Part shown: one piece after another, positions 5,945 through 12,833 of the stretch | How the letters are laid out: each line of letters starts with the position of its first letter | Position numbering within the stretch: position 1 is the first letter of the stretch | From: CAMEON01 sp045645165 | Lineage (GTDB): Bacteria > Bacillota > Clostridia > Oscillospirales > CAG-272 | Assembly: GCA_045645165.1 (NCBI GenBank) | Contig: JAZRIF010000233.1 | Span: 1-17,725 of the forward strand | Direction of reading: 5' to 3' | DNA length: 17,725 bases | The notes under the pieces: generated by a model | The model's input: only the letters and a program-made list of their open reading frames with translations | Database searches by the model: none | What the model was told of the DNA's origin: nothing | Made by a program: the position numbers and the translations under genes

Positions 5945-7525
5945 ATGCTCTCAACGGTATACAGCGCGGGACTTTTCGGCATCGACGGCTTTTCGGTCAG
6001 CGTGGAGGTGGACAGTCAGAACCGCCTGGCGGAATTCGAACTGGTCGGCCTGCCCGACGCCGCCGTCAAGGAAGCCAAAGAGCGGGTACGCACCGCCTGC
6101 GAGAACAGCGGTTACCCCTTCCCCGAGTGCGCCCTCCTCATCAACCTCGCCCCCGCCGACCGCCGCAAGGAGGGCTCGGGCTTTGACGCCGCCATCCTCA
6201 CGGGCATCATGGCCACCGTGGGTATCATCCGTCCCGGGGTGGATTTCTCCCACCGTTGCTTCGTGGGGGAGCTGTCCCTGTCGGGTGAGTTCCGCCCCGT
6301 GCGGGGGGTTTTGTCCATGTGCGTCGCCGCCAGAGACGCGGGTATGACGGAATTCTACACCTCCATGGAAAACGCCGCCGAGGCCGCCGCCGTAGAGGGC
6401 ATTTCGGTCTTCGGCGTCACCAATATGCGCTCCCTCATTGACCACTTAAACGGCCGCAAGCTCATCCCCCCCGTCGCCCGCCCCACCCCATCCCCCGAGG
6501 CACGGGACGTCTACGACGTGGATTTTGCCGACGTCAAGGGACAGAAACTGGCCAAGCGAGCCATGGAGATCGCCGCCGCCGGCGGGCACAACATCCTGCT
6601 CATCGGCCCTCCCGGCACGGGCAAATCCATGCTGGCCAAGAGACTGCCCACCATCCTCCCGCCCCTGACCTTTGCCGAGGCCATTGAGGCCACCAAGGTG
6701 CATTCGGTGTCGGGCACCCTCCCCGAGGGTGTGTCCCTCCTCCGCCGCAGACCCTTCCGCTCCCCCCACCACACCATGTCCCCCGTGAGCCTGGTGGGCG
6801 GCGGAGCGAACCCTTTGCCCGGCGAGGTTTCTCTCGCTCACAACGGCGTGCTGTTCCTGGACGAGCTGCCCGAGTTCCCCAAGCAGGTCACCGACGGCCT
6901 CCGCCAACCCATCGAGGATCGCAAGGTCACCATCACCCGCGCCAACGGACGGGTCACCTTCCCCTGCTCCTTCATGCTGGTAGCGGCCATGAACCCCTGC
7001 CGTTGCGGCTATTTCGGGGATCCCTCCCGCAAGTGCACCTGCAAGATCGAGGACGTTCGCCGCTACATGTCCCGCATCAGCGGCCCCATGCTGGATCGCA
7101 TCGACATTCAGATCGAGCTTCCCTCCCTGTCCTACGACGAGCTGTCCGCCAAGGACGACACCGCCATCGAACGCTCCGCCGACATCCGCGAGCGGGTCTG
7201 CGCCGCCCGCGCCTACGCCACCCGCCGCATGGCCGCCACGGATCAGGAGTCAGGTGCTGACCGTCCCGCAGGCAAGACCCTGTACTGCAACGCTCAGCTG
7301 GATCCCGCCGCCATCCGCCGCTACTGCAAGCTGACCGACGCCGCCTCGGATATCCTCCGCGCCGCCTTTGAGAGCCTGGGTCTCTCCGCCCGCGGCCACG
7401 ACCGCATCCTGCGGGTCGCCCGTACCATCGCCGACTTGGACGAATCCCCCGTCATCGACGCCCAGCATATCGCCGAAGCGATCCAACTGCGAAGCTTGGA
7501 TCGCAAGTATTGGGGGGATATGTAA
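5945..7525 (+). CDS. comM: YifB/ComM family AAA+ ATPase (Mg-chelatase-like)
   Basis: A 526-aa protein of the family whose characterised members (ComM) are hexameric helicases promoting branch migration during natural transformation. The N-terminal Lon-protease-like fold spans about residues 1-165 (start MLSTVYSAGLFGIDGF, with FELVGLPDAAVKEAKERV). The AAA+ core has Walker A GPPGTGKS at 221-228 and Walker B VLFLDELPE near 302-310. A four-cysteine cluster characteristic of the family (Cys352, 354, 364, 366) lies in NPCRCGYFGDP...CTC. The C-terminal helical Mg-chelatase domain ends with ARTIADLDES. The start at 5945 follows AGGAGG and matches the family; an in-frame ATG at 5915 lies just downstream of the -10 box and is rejected. 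No dprA or other competence gene is adjacent. The family is certain; a transformation role in this organism is inferred. Confidence 0.93.
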   Translation: MLSTVYSAGLFGIDGFSVSVEVDSQNRLAEFELVGLPDAAVKEAKERVRTACENSGYPFPECALLINLAPADRRKEGSGFDAAILTGIMATVGIIRPGVDFSHRCFVGELSLSGEFRPVRGVLSMCVAARDAGMTEFYTSMENAAEAAAVEGISVFGVTNMRSLIDHLNGRKLIPPVARPTPSPEARDVYDVDFADVKGQKLAKRAMEIAAAGGHNILLIGPPGTGKSMLAKRLPTILPPLTFAEAIEATKVHSVSGTLPEGVSLLRRRPFRSPHHTMSPVSLVGGGANPLPGEVSLAHNGVLFLDELPEFPKQVTDGLRQPIEDRKVTITRANGRVTFPCSFMLVAAMNPCRCGYFGDPSRKCTCKIEDVRRYMSRISGPMLDRIDIQIELPSLSYDELSAKDDTAIERSADIRERVCAARAYATRRMAATDQESGADRPAGKTLYCNAQLDPAAIRRYCKLTDAASDILRAAFESLGLSARGHDRILRVARTIADLDESPVIDAQHIAEAIQLRSLDRKYWGDM

Positions 7526-7566
7526 CCACCTTCGCGCAGAACATAACCTGATCCACCTACCAGTCA

Positions 7567-7763
7567 AATTGCAGTTTATCGGGGGCTTTGCCCCCGATCC
7601 TCCACCAAAGAACTTTTTGAAAAAAGTTCTTTGGAATCTCAAAAACTTTTAAAAAGAATTGTCAGACAATCTTTTTGAAAGTTTTAGGAGGTCTTGGACC
7701 CCTTTTTCAAAAGGGTCCCAAGTGGGGGTGGAGGGGGCAACGCCCCCTCGATAAACCCAAATT
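7567..7763. repeat. Nested-palindrome intergenic repeat, copy B (full, 197 bp)
   Basis: Left end AATTGCAGTTTATCG (7567-7581); right end, read on the complement, AATTTGGGTTTATCG (7749-7763). Inside, in order: a GGGGGC-TTT-GCCCCC hairpin (7580-7596); a perfect 14-bp-arm hairpin starting CCAAAGAACTTTTT with a GA loop (7605-7634); a long central stem pairing AAAACTTTTAAAAAG..ATTGTC with GACAATCTTTTTGAAAGTTTT; an imperfect CTTGGACCC/GGGTCCCAAG hairpin (7693-7722); and GAGGGGGC-AAC-GCCCCCTC (7731-7749). The two halves are inverted copies of each other. It fills most of the gap between comM and the CDF gene and ends 30 bp before the CDF start codon. It may double as a terminator or an mRNA-processing structure. 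Confidence 0.85.
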
Positions 7764-7793
7764 CATATCACCAAATCAAAGGAAAAATTTCCC

Positions 7794-8960
7794 ATGACCT
7801 CCCTTCTCATCAAACTCTTCATCAAATCCCCCCGGGATGTAGCCTCCCCTGCCGTCCGCCGCGCCTACGGCACTCTGGCCTCCACGGTGGGCATCATTCT
7901 GAATCTCCTGCTGGCCGCGGGAAAATTCACCGTAGGATTCCTGTTCGGCGCCATCTCGGTGCAGGCCGACGCCGTCAACAACCTCTCCGACGCGGGCTCT
8001 CAGATCATTTCTTTGGTCACCTTCAAGATGGCCGCCAAGCCCGCCGACCGCGACCATCCCTTCGGCCACGCCCGCATTGAGTACGTCACCTCCATGATCG
8101 TGTCCTTCCTCATTCTGCTGGTGGGCTGGGAGCTGCTGTCGAGCTCGGTGGATAAGGTCTTCCACCCCGCCGAAACGGTGTTCAGCTGGCTGTCGGTGGC
8201 TGTTCTGGGCGTGTCGGTGCTGGTCAAGCTCTGGCTGTGCATCTTCAACCGCAAAATCGCAAAGAAGATCGACTCCCAGGTCATGCGCGCCACCGCCGCC
8301 GATTCCCTGTCCGACGCGGGCGCCACCTTCGCGGTGCTGGTCGCCACCCTCATCTACAAATTCACGAACTTTGACCCCGATGCCTACATGGGCATTCTGG
8401 TGGCTCTGCTCATCCTCTGGGCGGGTATCAAGATCCTGAACGACACCAAGAACTCCATTCTGGGAGAGCAGCCCTCCGAGGAGACGGTGGACATGATCCA
8501 AACGCTGGTTGAAGAATTCAAGGATCAGGGCGCCATCGGCATTCACGATCTGGTGGTTCACAACTACGGCCCCGGGCGGGTCATGGCTTCCCTCCACGTG
8601 GAGGTGGACGGCGACGCCGACATCTACGCCTCCCACGACATGTCCGATCTCATCGAACGCCGCCTGCGGGTGGAGTGCGGCATCGAAGCCACGGTGCACA
8701 TGGATCCCGTAGCCATCCGCGATCCCCGTGTGACCGAGCTGAAGGCCTACGCCGAGGGCATCGCGCTCTCGGTAGACGACCGCCTCCGCATCCACGATTT
8801 CCGCATCGTCCCCGGTGAAACTCACACAAACCTCATCTTTGATATCGCCGCCCCCTTCGAGCTGGCCATGACCGACGCTGACCTGCGTTCCAAGGTGGCC
8901 GACGACATCCACGAGGGGAACGGACACCTCTTCGCAGTCATTACCGTAGACCGCGTATAA
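7794..8960 (+). CDS. Cation diffusion facilitator family transporter (probably manganese-type)
   Basis: A 388-aa inner-membrane metal/proton antiporter. About six hydrophobic segments span residues 25-215, followed by a cytoplasmic ferredoxin-like domain (about 220-310) and a C-terminal extension of about 75 residues (DDRLRIHDFRIVPG...). The transmembrane metal site appears as Asn62-xxx-Asp66 (VNNLSDAG, TM2) and Asp160-xxx-Asp164 (ADSLSDAG, TM5). The all-Asn/Asp set, without His, is what manganese-exporting CDF proteins such as MntE show, whereas zinc exporters carry His. HPFGHARIEY after TM2 is a family signature. The start ATG has AAAGGA about twelve bases ahead. It lies downstream of comM across repeat B, so any co-transcription must pass that structure. 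The family is certain; the metal is inferred. Confidence 0.92.
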   Translation: MTSLLIKLFIKSPRDVASPAVRRAYGTLASTVGIILNLLLAAGKFTVGFLFGAISVQADAVNNLSDAGSQIISLVTFKMAAKPADRDHPFGHARIEYVTSMIVSFLILLVGWELLSSSVDKVFHPAETVFSWLSVAVLGVSVLVKLWLCIFNRKIAKKIDSQVMRATAADSLSDAGATFAVLVATLIYKFTNFDPDAYMGILVALLILWAGIKILNDTKNSILGEQPSEETVDMIQTLVEEFKDQGAIGIHDLVVHNYGPGRVMASLHVEVDGDADIYASHDMSDLIERRLRVECGIEATVHMDPVAIRDPRVTELKAYAEGIALSVDDRLRIHDFRIVPGETHTNLIFDIAAPFELAMTDADLRSKVADDIHEGNGHLFAVITVDRV

Positions 8961-8981
8961 CGCCAAACCGCGTATAACGCC
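8951..8981. repeat. 14-bp direct repeat spanning the CDF stop codon
   Basis: CCGCGTATAACGCC occurs at 8951-8964 and again at 8968-8981, separated by AAA. The first copy encodes the last residues and the stop of the CDF gene; the second lies in the 3' flank. It probably arose by local duplication. The rest of 8982-9140 shows no gene or site I can support. Confidence 0.75.
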
Positions 8982-9144
8982 GCCCCCGCTCCGCCGACTA
9001 CGAGCTTCGAAACACCTTTTATTTTAGGCTATCGACCGCGTCCAAGAGATCTACCGCCTCATATCGGAGCAAATGCAGGCGTAACGTGCGCGAAATCCGT
9101 ATCCCCTCCGATCCATCTCTTTCCTCGCTCTCTATATGAAAGCA

Positions 9145-9190
9145 ACAAAAAACCAAGATCAATCATGTTGATTTGACCTTGGTTTTTTGT
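9145..9190. terminator. Bidirectional rho-independent terminator
   Basis: ACAAAAAACCAAG (9145-9157) pairs perfectly with CTTGGTTTTTTGT (9178-9190), extended by ATCAA/TTGAT around a short loop with one bulge. T-runs leave the hairpin on both strands, so it can end both the plus-strand CDF transcript and the minus-strand AraC operon, which converge here. Confidence 0.85.
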
Positions 9191-9259
9191 TATGGGCGCA
9201 TGCCATGGCAGAATGCCGTTTCTGTCTTGAAGAATACCCGGTGTCCCGCTCACAGCTTC

Positions 9260-10066
9260 CTACAGGGGAGGATACTTGGACTTGGCATTCCTTTTTTTGT
9301 ATTCCGTGGGACTGCACCCCGTCAGCTGCTTGAAATTCCGATTGAAGCTACTGGAGGAGATGTACCCGCATTGCTGAGCGATCTGCGCAATTCCCCCATC
9401 GGTATTCCGAAGAAGGTAACACGCGTGACTGATCTTGATGTTCTGCACGTAGACAGAATAGGGCATCCCCACATTCGTGTAGAAAAAACGCGACAGGTAG
9501 GAGGGCGAGTAATTCAACTCCTCCGCCAGATCCAGAATGGAGCAGGAACAGCTGATGTTCTCATCTACGTAGCGAAAAATATCCCGCAGTAAATGCTTGC
9601 CGCGAGCAGCAGGGTCTTCTTCGGAAAAATCCAGTTGATCGTAGAAAAGACCGGCAATCAGATACAGGAAGCCCTTAATCCTTCCGATGTTCCCGTCCTC
9701 TCTCACGTCGCAAAACAGCTCGCGGTATATCGGGGCGATCTGTCTCAACACAGGGGAGGGGAGACGGTACCGGATCAATGGCTCCGAGAGCGCAGCGATC
9801 AACTCGGGAGAAAAGATGCACAGAAGGTGGTGACTGGACTCATCCGTTTCCAGACTGTGAATGTGATTGGGCTTCACGAAGATCATATCTCCCGCGCCAA
9901 TGCGATATTCCTCTTTTTCGATCCGTACCTTCATGGAGCCTTCCAGCATCAAAATGATCTCGTAGCACCGATGCATGTGCATGGGAAAGGAGAAATCCCG
10001 ATTCTCTTCCAACGTAAAATAGTCTGCTCCGATCTCATGCTTGAGCTCATAAAAAACCGCATTCAT
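9260..10066 (-). CDS. AraC family transcriptional regulator (cupin + double HTH)
   Basis: A 268-aa regulator expected to bind DNA and respond to a sugar or a related metabolite. The N-terminal cupin-type sensor covers about residues 15-140 (HMHRCYEIILMLEGSMKVRI, RIGAGDMIFVKPNHIHSL). The C-terminal AraC/XylS DNA-binding region spans about 170-265, with two helix-turn-helices: ILDLAEELNYSPSYLSRFF and IAQIAQQCGYISSSSFNRNF, then FKQLTGCSPTEYKKR. The start ATG (10064-10066) comes one base after the stop of the PHP gene (TAA-A-ATG) and has no recognisable ribosome binding site, so translation probably depends on termination-reinitiation. It is the last gene of the xyl cluster, before the bidirectional terminator. 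Control of the cluster is a reasonable inference; its target site and inducer are not visible. Confidence 0.92.
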   Translation of the reverse strand: MNAVFYELKHEIGADYFTLEENRDFSFPMHMHRCYEIILMLEGSMKVRIEKEEYRIGAGDMIFVKPNHIHSLETDESSHHLLCIFSPELIAALSEPLIRYRLPSPVLRQIAPIYRELFCDVREDGNIGRIKGFLYLIAGLFYDQLDFSEEDPAARGKHLLRDIFRYVDENISCSCSILDLAEELNYSPSYLSRFFYTNVGMPYSVYVQNIKISHACYLLRNTDGGIAQIAQQCGYISSSSFNRNFKQLTGCSPTEYKKRNAKSKYPPL

Positions 10067-10067
10067 T

Positions 10068-11423
10068 TTACAGCGCGAAATACTTCTTCTGCATAGCGGG
10101 GAGCTGACCCTTCATGGCCGCCAGAACAGCGGTGGCCTGCTTATCCCCTGCAAAGTGACGGCGGAGGTAGTAGCCCTCGGCGCGGCAGATCTCGTCGTGG
10201 AGGGGGAAATAGTTCTCCATGAGGAAGCAGCCGTAGCGCACCCAGCGGAAGTCGCCCACCAGACGGTACTCGGCGCTGATGGTGTCCACCGCCACCGAAT
10301 ACTTGTCCTTGATGGCGGATACCAGCCCCTCGCGGGTGTTCTCCTTGGCAAAGACGATGGTAGAGCAGATGAGGGCGTTGCGGTTATGCTCGGCGGCAGA
10401 GTTGTGGCTATCGGTGGAGCCGACTACGGGATGGTCGATGCCATGCTCCCGCATCTCGTAGTAGAGGGAGGTCTGGAAACCGTTGTGGGAGAAGTAGTTC
10501 TCACCGCCCAACACCTCGAAAGCGTCGAAGGGCTTGTTCTTGTAGATGAACTCGGTGTACTCCTCAGGGAGCTGCATGAGCTGGCAGAGCCAGTAGGGGT
10601 GGGGGAAGATACCCAGACCGCCGTTTGCCTGCATATGCTCGTAGATCCACTCCAGCACGGCGTAGCTCAGACGCTCGGAACGATTCGCCAGCGGCACGTT
10701 CTCGGAGCGCTTCTCGATCATGGCGATGAACTCGTCGTGGGTCATGGGATCGGGGGCGTTACCGTCAAAGCTTCTCCATTCCGGGTCGTTCCCTGCGCGG
10801 GCACTGTTGGGACGGCCCTCGATCAGAGCGTTGATGCTGTAGGTGCCGCCGAAGTTGACGTAGTGGACGTCGTTGAGGGGAAGGTGAACCTCCTCACCGG
10901 GAATAATGGCCACGTCGCTGATGTCCCCGTAGCGGCGGATGGCCTCCAGGGAGGGATAGTAGCGCTCGTGGTCGGAAATGACCATGAAATCGTAGCCGTG
11001 GCCGCGATAGTTGGCCACCACGTTCACAGGGTCGTCGTGTCCGTCGGAGTAGCAGGTGTGGAGATGCAGATCACCGCGCTGAGGGATGCGTCCTGCCATA
11101 TCCTCGGCAAGACAGTAGACCGACAGCGTGGCAAAGCGGCGGTCGCCGTCCCAGAGGTTGATATAGTATTCACCCTCGCCCTCAAAGTAGGCGGTGATGC
11201 GGAGGCAACCGTCTGCATCGGGGGGCAGGGACAGAGTGGTGCGGCCGCTACGCTCGGGGTAGGTGCCGGGGTTGCCTTGATTGACCTTGAGCACCTGGAC
11301 GTTGTAGGTCTTGTCGGCCTTGAACGCGGAATTGATTCCGAGAGGCTGAACCGTCACCGTGGTCTCACGGTCGCCGAGGAATACCTTGGGGAAGATATCG
11401 TAATCGTAGAATACGTGTTTCAT
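10068..11423 (-). CDS. PHP-domain metallo-phosphoesterase-like protein (CehA/McbA-like)
   Basis: A 451-aa protein with an N-terminal beta-rich domain of about 110 residues and a PHP domain. Metal ligands are seen in GDLHLHTCYSDG (Asp118, His120, His122), SDHERY (Asp151, His152), PGEEVH (Glu177, Glu178), FPHPYW (His275) and GSTDSHN (Asp338, His340). This full set predicts an active trinuclear or dinuclear metal site for phosphoester or other hydrolysis. No signal peptide is visible, so it is cytoplasmic. The start at 11421-11423 follows AGAGGAG. It begins 28 bp after the Gfo/Idh gene and is one base from the AraC gene, so the three form a tight unit. The CehA/McbA label rests on domain order only; the substrate is unknown and may be a sugar derivative given the neighbours. 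Confidence 0.82.
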   Translation of the reverse strand: MKHVFYDYDIFPKVFLGDRETTVTVQPLGINSAFKADKTYNVQVLKVNQGNPGTYPERSGRTTLSLPPDADGCLRITAYFEGEGEYYINLWDGDRRFATLSVYCLAEDMAGRIPQRGDLHLHTCYSDGHDDPVNVVANYRGHGYDFMVISDHERYYPSLEAIRRYGDISDVAIIPGEEVHLPLNDVHYVNFGGTYSINALIEGRPNSARAGNDPEWRSFDGNAPDPMTHDEFIAMIEKRSENVPLANRSERLSYAVLEWIYEHMQANGGLGIFPHPYWLCQLMQLPEEYTEFIYKNKPFDAFEVLGGENYFSHNGFQTSLYYEMREHGIDHPVVGSTDSHNSAAEHNRNALICSTIVFAKENTREGLVSAIKDKYSVAVDTISAEYRLVGDFRWVRYGCFLMENYFPLHDEICRAEGYYLRRHFAGDKQATAVLAAMKGQLPAMQKKYFAL

Positions 11424-11451
11424 GGGTGCTTCTCCTCTTTATTGGGTATAA

Positions 11452-12549
11452 TCAGTCAAGAACACCGTGGGGCAGGCCCTGCGCCATGGGCGCTTCCCGC
11501 TCGTAGGTCGTGGTGAGCTCCAGGTATCCGCCTTTTTCTGCGGCGCACTCAAAGCCCGTCAGCACCTCCAGAACGTGGAGGGTCTGCTGATAAGAAGCCC
11601 TGGGACGGCGGCCTGCCTTCAGCGCGGCAGCCATTTCGGCCAGCCCGAGGGCGCGGGAGTTTTCGGGATAGTCGAAGGCGAGGGGAATCTCTTCGTCGCC
11701 CTTACCGGGAGTATGCAGCACCACAGGGCCGCCGAAGCAGTTGGGATCGGGAACCCGGAGAGTGCCCTTGGAGCCGTAGATTTCAATGATGGGGAGTTTT
11801 GCGCCCCAGATATCGAAGGAGGTCAGGATAGAGGCCACGGCGCCCGACTCGAACTGCAGAACACCGTAGTAGGAGGTGGGCACATCCACGGTGATGATCT
11901 CGCCGTTATGCTCCTTGCAGGTGCAGATACGCTCTGCGAAGGGGGTGGCGACCATACCGCCCACCCGCTTGACCCCGCCCATGAGGTTGACCAGCGCGGT
12001 GACGTAGTAGGGGCCCATATCCAGCATGGGACCGCCGCCGTGCTTGTAGTAGAATTCGGGATCGGGATGCCAGGACTCGTGGCCGTGGCAAGTCATGAAG
12101 GCGGTAGCGCCTACCACCTCACCGATGGCTCCCTCGTCGATGAGCTTTCGGCAGGTCTGGATGCCCGCCCCCATGTAGGTGTCGGGTGCGCCCGCGATCC
12201 AGAGGCCTTTTTCCTCGGCCAGCCTTACCAGCTCCACGCCCTCCTCCCAGGTTGCTCCCAGGGGCTTTTCGGAGTAAACGGGCTTGCCCGCCAGCAGGGC
12301 GGCCTTGGTGACCTCGTAATGCTCGTAGGGACGAGTGATGTTCAGCACCACGTCCACCTCGGGGTCGGCAAAAAGCTCGTACATATCGTTGTAGAGTTTG
12401 GGAATGTTGTACTTCTTCACAGCGTTCTCGGCGCGCTCGCGGATGAGGTCGCAGACGCCGATGATCTCGATGTCCTTGAAGCGGTTGGTGATATTCTCCA
12501 GATAAATACCCGAAATGGCGCCAACGCCCACGAATCCAATTCTTGTCAT
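11452..12549 (-). CDS. Gfo/Idh/MocA family NAD(P)-dependent oxidoreductase
   Basis: A 365-aa cytoplasmic dehydrogenase predicted to oxidise or reduce a sugar or cyclitol hydroxyl. The N-terminal Rossmann fold starts with IGFVGVGAISGIY, followed by VCDLIRERAE. The catalytic-loop signature SEKPLG gives Glu94, Lys95 and Pro96. The usual downstream D-x-G-x-H motif is here DMGPYYVTALVNL, with Tyr where many relatives have His, a variant that occurs in part of the family. The length is typical. The start at 12547-12549 has GGAGGAAAT at good spacing. It is the first gene after repeat C and the first of the Gfo-PHP-AraC unit. Gfo/Idh genes beside ThuA-like genes are a known pairing in sugar oxidation clusters. 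The substrate is unresolved. Confidence 0.9.
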   Translation of the reverse strand: MTRIGFVGVGAISGIYLENITNRFKDIEIIGVCDLIRERAENAVKKYNIPKLYNDMYELFADPEVDVVLNITRPYEHYEVTKAALLAGKPVYSEKPLGATWEEGVELVRLAEEKGLWIAGAPDTYMGAGIQTCRKLIDEGAIGEVVGATAFMTCHGHESWHPDPEFYYKHGGGPMLDMGPYYVTALVNLMGGVKRVGGMVATPFAERICTCKEHNGEIITVDVPTSYYGVLQFESGAVASILTSFDIWGAKLPIIEIYGSKGTLRVPDPNCFGGPVVLHTPGKGDEEIPLAFDYPENSRALGLAEMAAALKAGRRPRASYQQTLHVLEVLTGFECAAEKGGYLELTTTYEREAPMAQGLPHGVLD

Positions 12550-12579
12550 GGCAATTTCCTCCGTTGTTTTTTGTGTTCA

Positions 12580-12827
12580 AATTTGGGTTTGCCGGGCAGG
12601 GGTTTCACCCCTGCACCCCACCAAAGGGACTTTTGAAAAAGTCCCTTTGGAATCTTCAAAACTTTCAAAAAGGGTTATTTATCAATATCTTTTTTGAAAG
12701 TTCTTGAAAAGGGGTCTGGGGGAAACTTCGCAATGTTTGCTGAAAGCAAACTTGCACCGAGCGAAGCGAGGAGGCTTTCAAGAAGTTTTTCCCCGGGCGC
12801 TCTCTCGCTCCCCTACAAACTGCAATT
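12580..12827. repeat. Nested-palindrome intergenic repeat, copy C (248 bp, with loop insertion)
   Basis: Left end AATTTGGGTTTGCCG (12580-12594); right end, on the complement, AATTGCAGTTTGTAG (12813-12827). The left arm has a GCAGGGG-TTTCA-CCCCTGC hairpin (12596-12614) and a perfect hairpin starting CCAAAGGGACTTTT with a GA loop (12621-12650). The centre pairs AAACTTTCAAAAAG with CTTTTTTGAAAGTT. The right-arm hairpin (GGGGAAACTTC ... GAAGTTTTTCCCC) is split by a 45-nt segment, 12730-12774, itself containing GTTTGC-TGAAA-GCAAAC. The element starts 30 bp upstream of the Gfo/Idh start codon and ends just after the ThuA stop. It may attenuate or process the long xyl transcript. Confidence 0.85.
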
Positions 12828-12833
12828 TTGTGA

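Noticed and set aside
9059..9253. Small ORF between the CDF and AraC genes
   Set aside because: It crosses the bidirectional terminator, lacks a ribosome binding site and has no recognisable sequence features.
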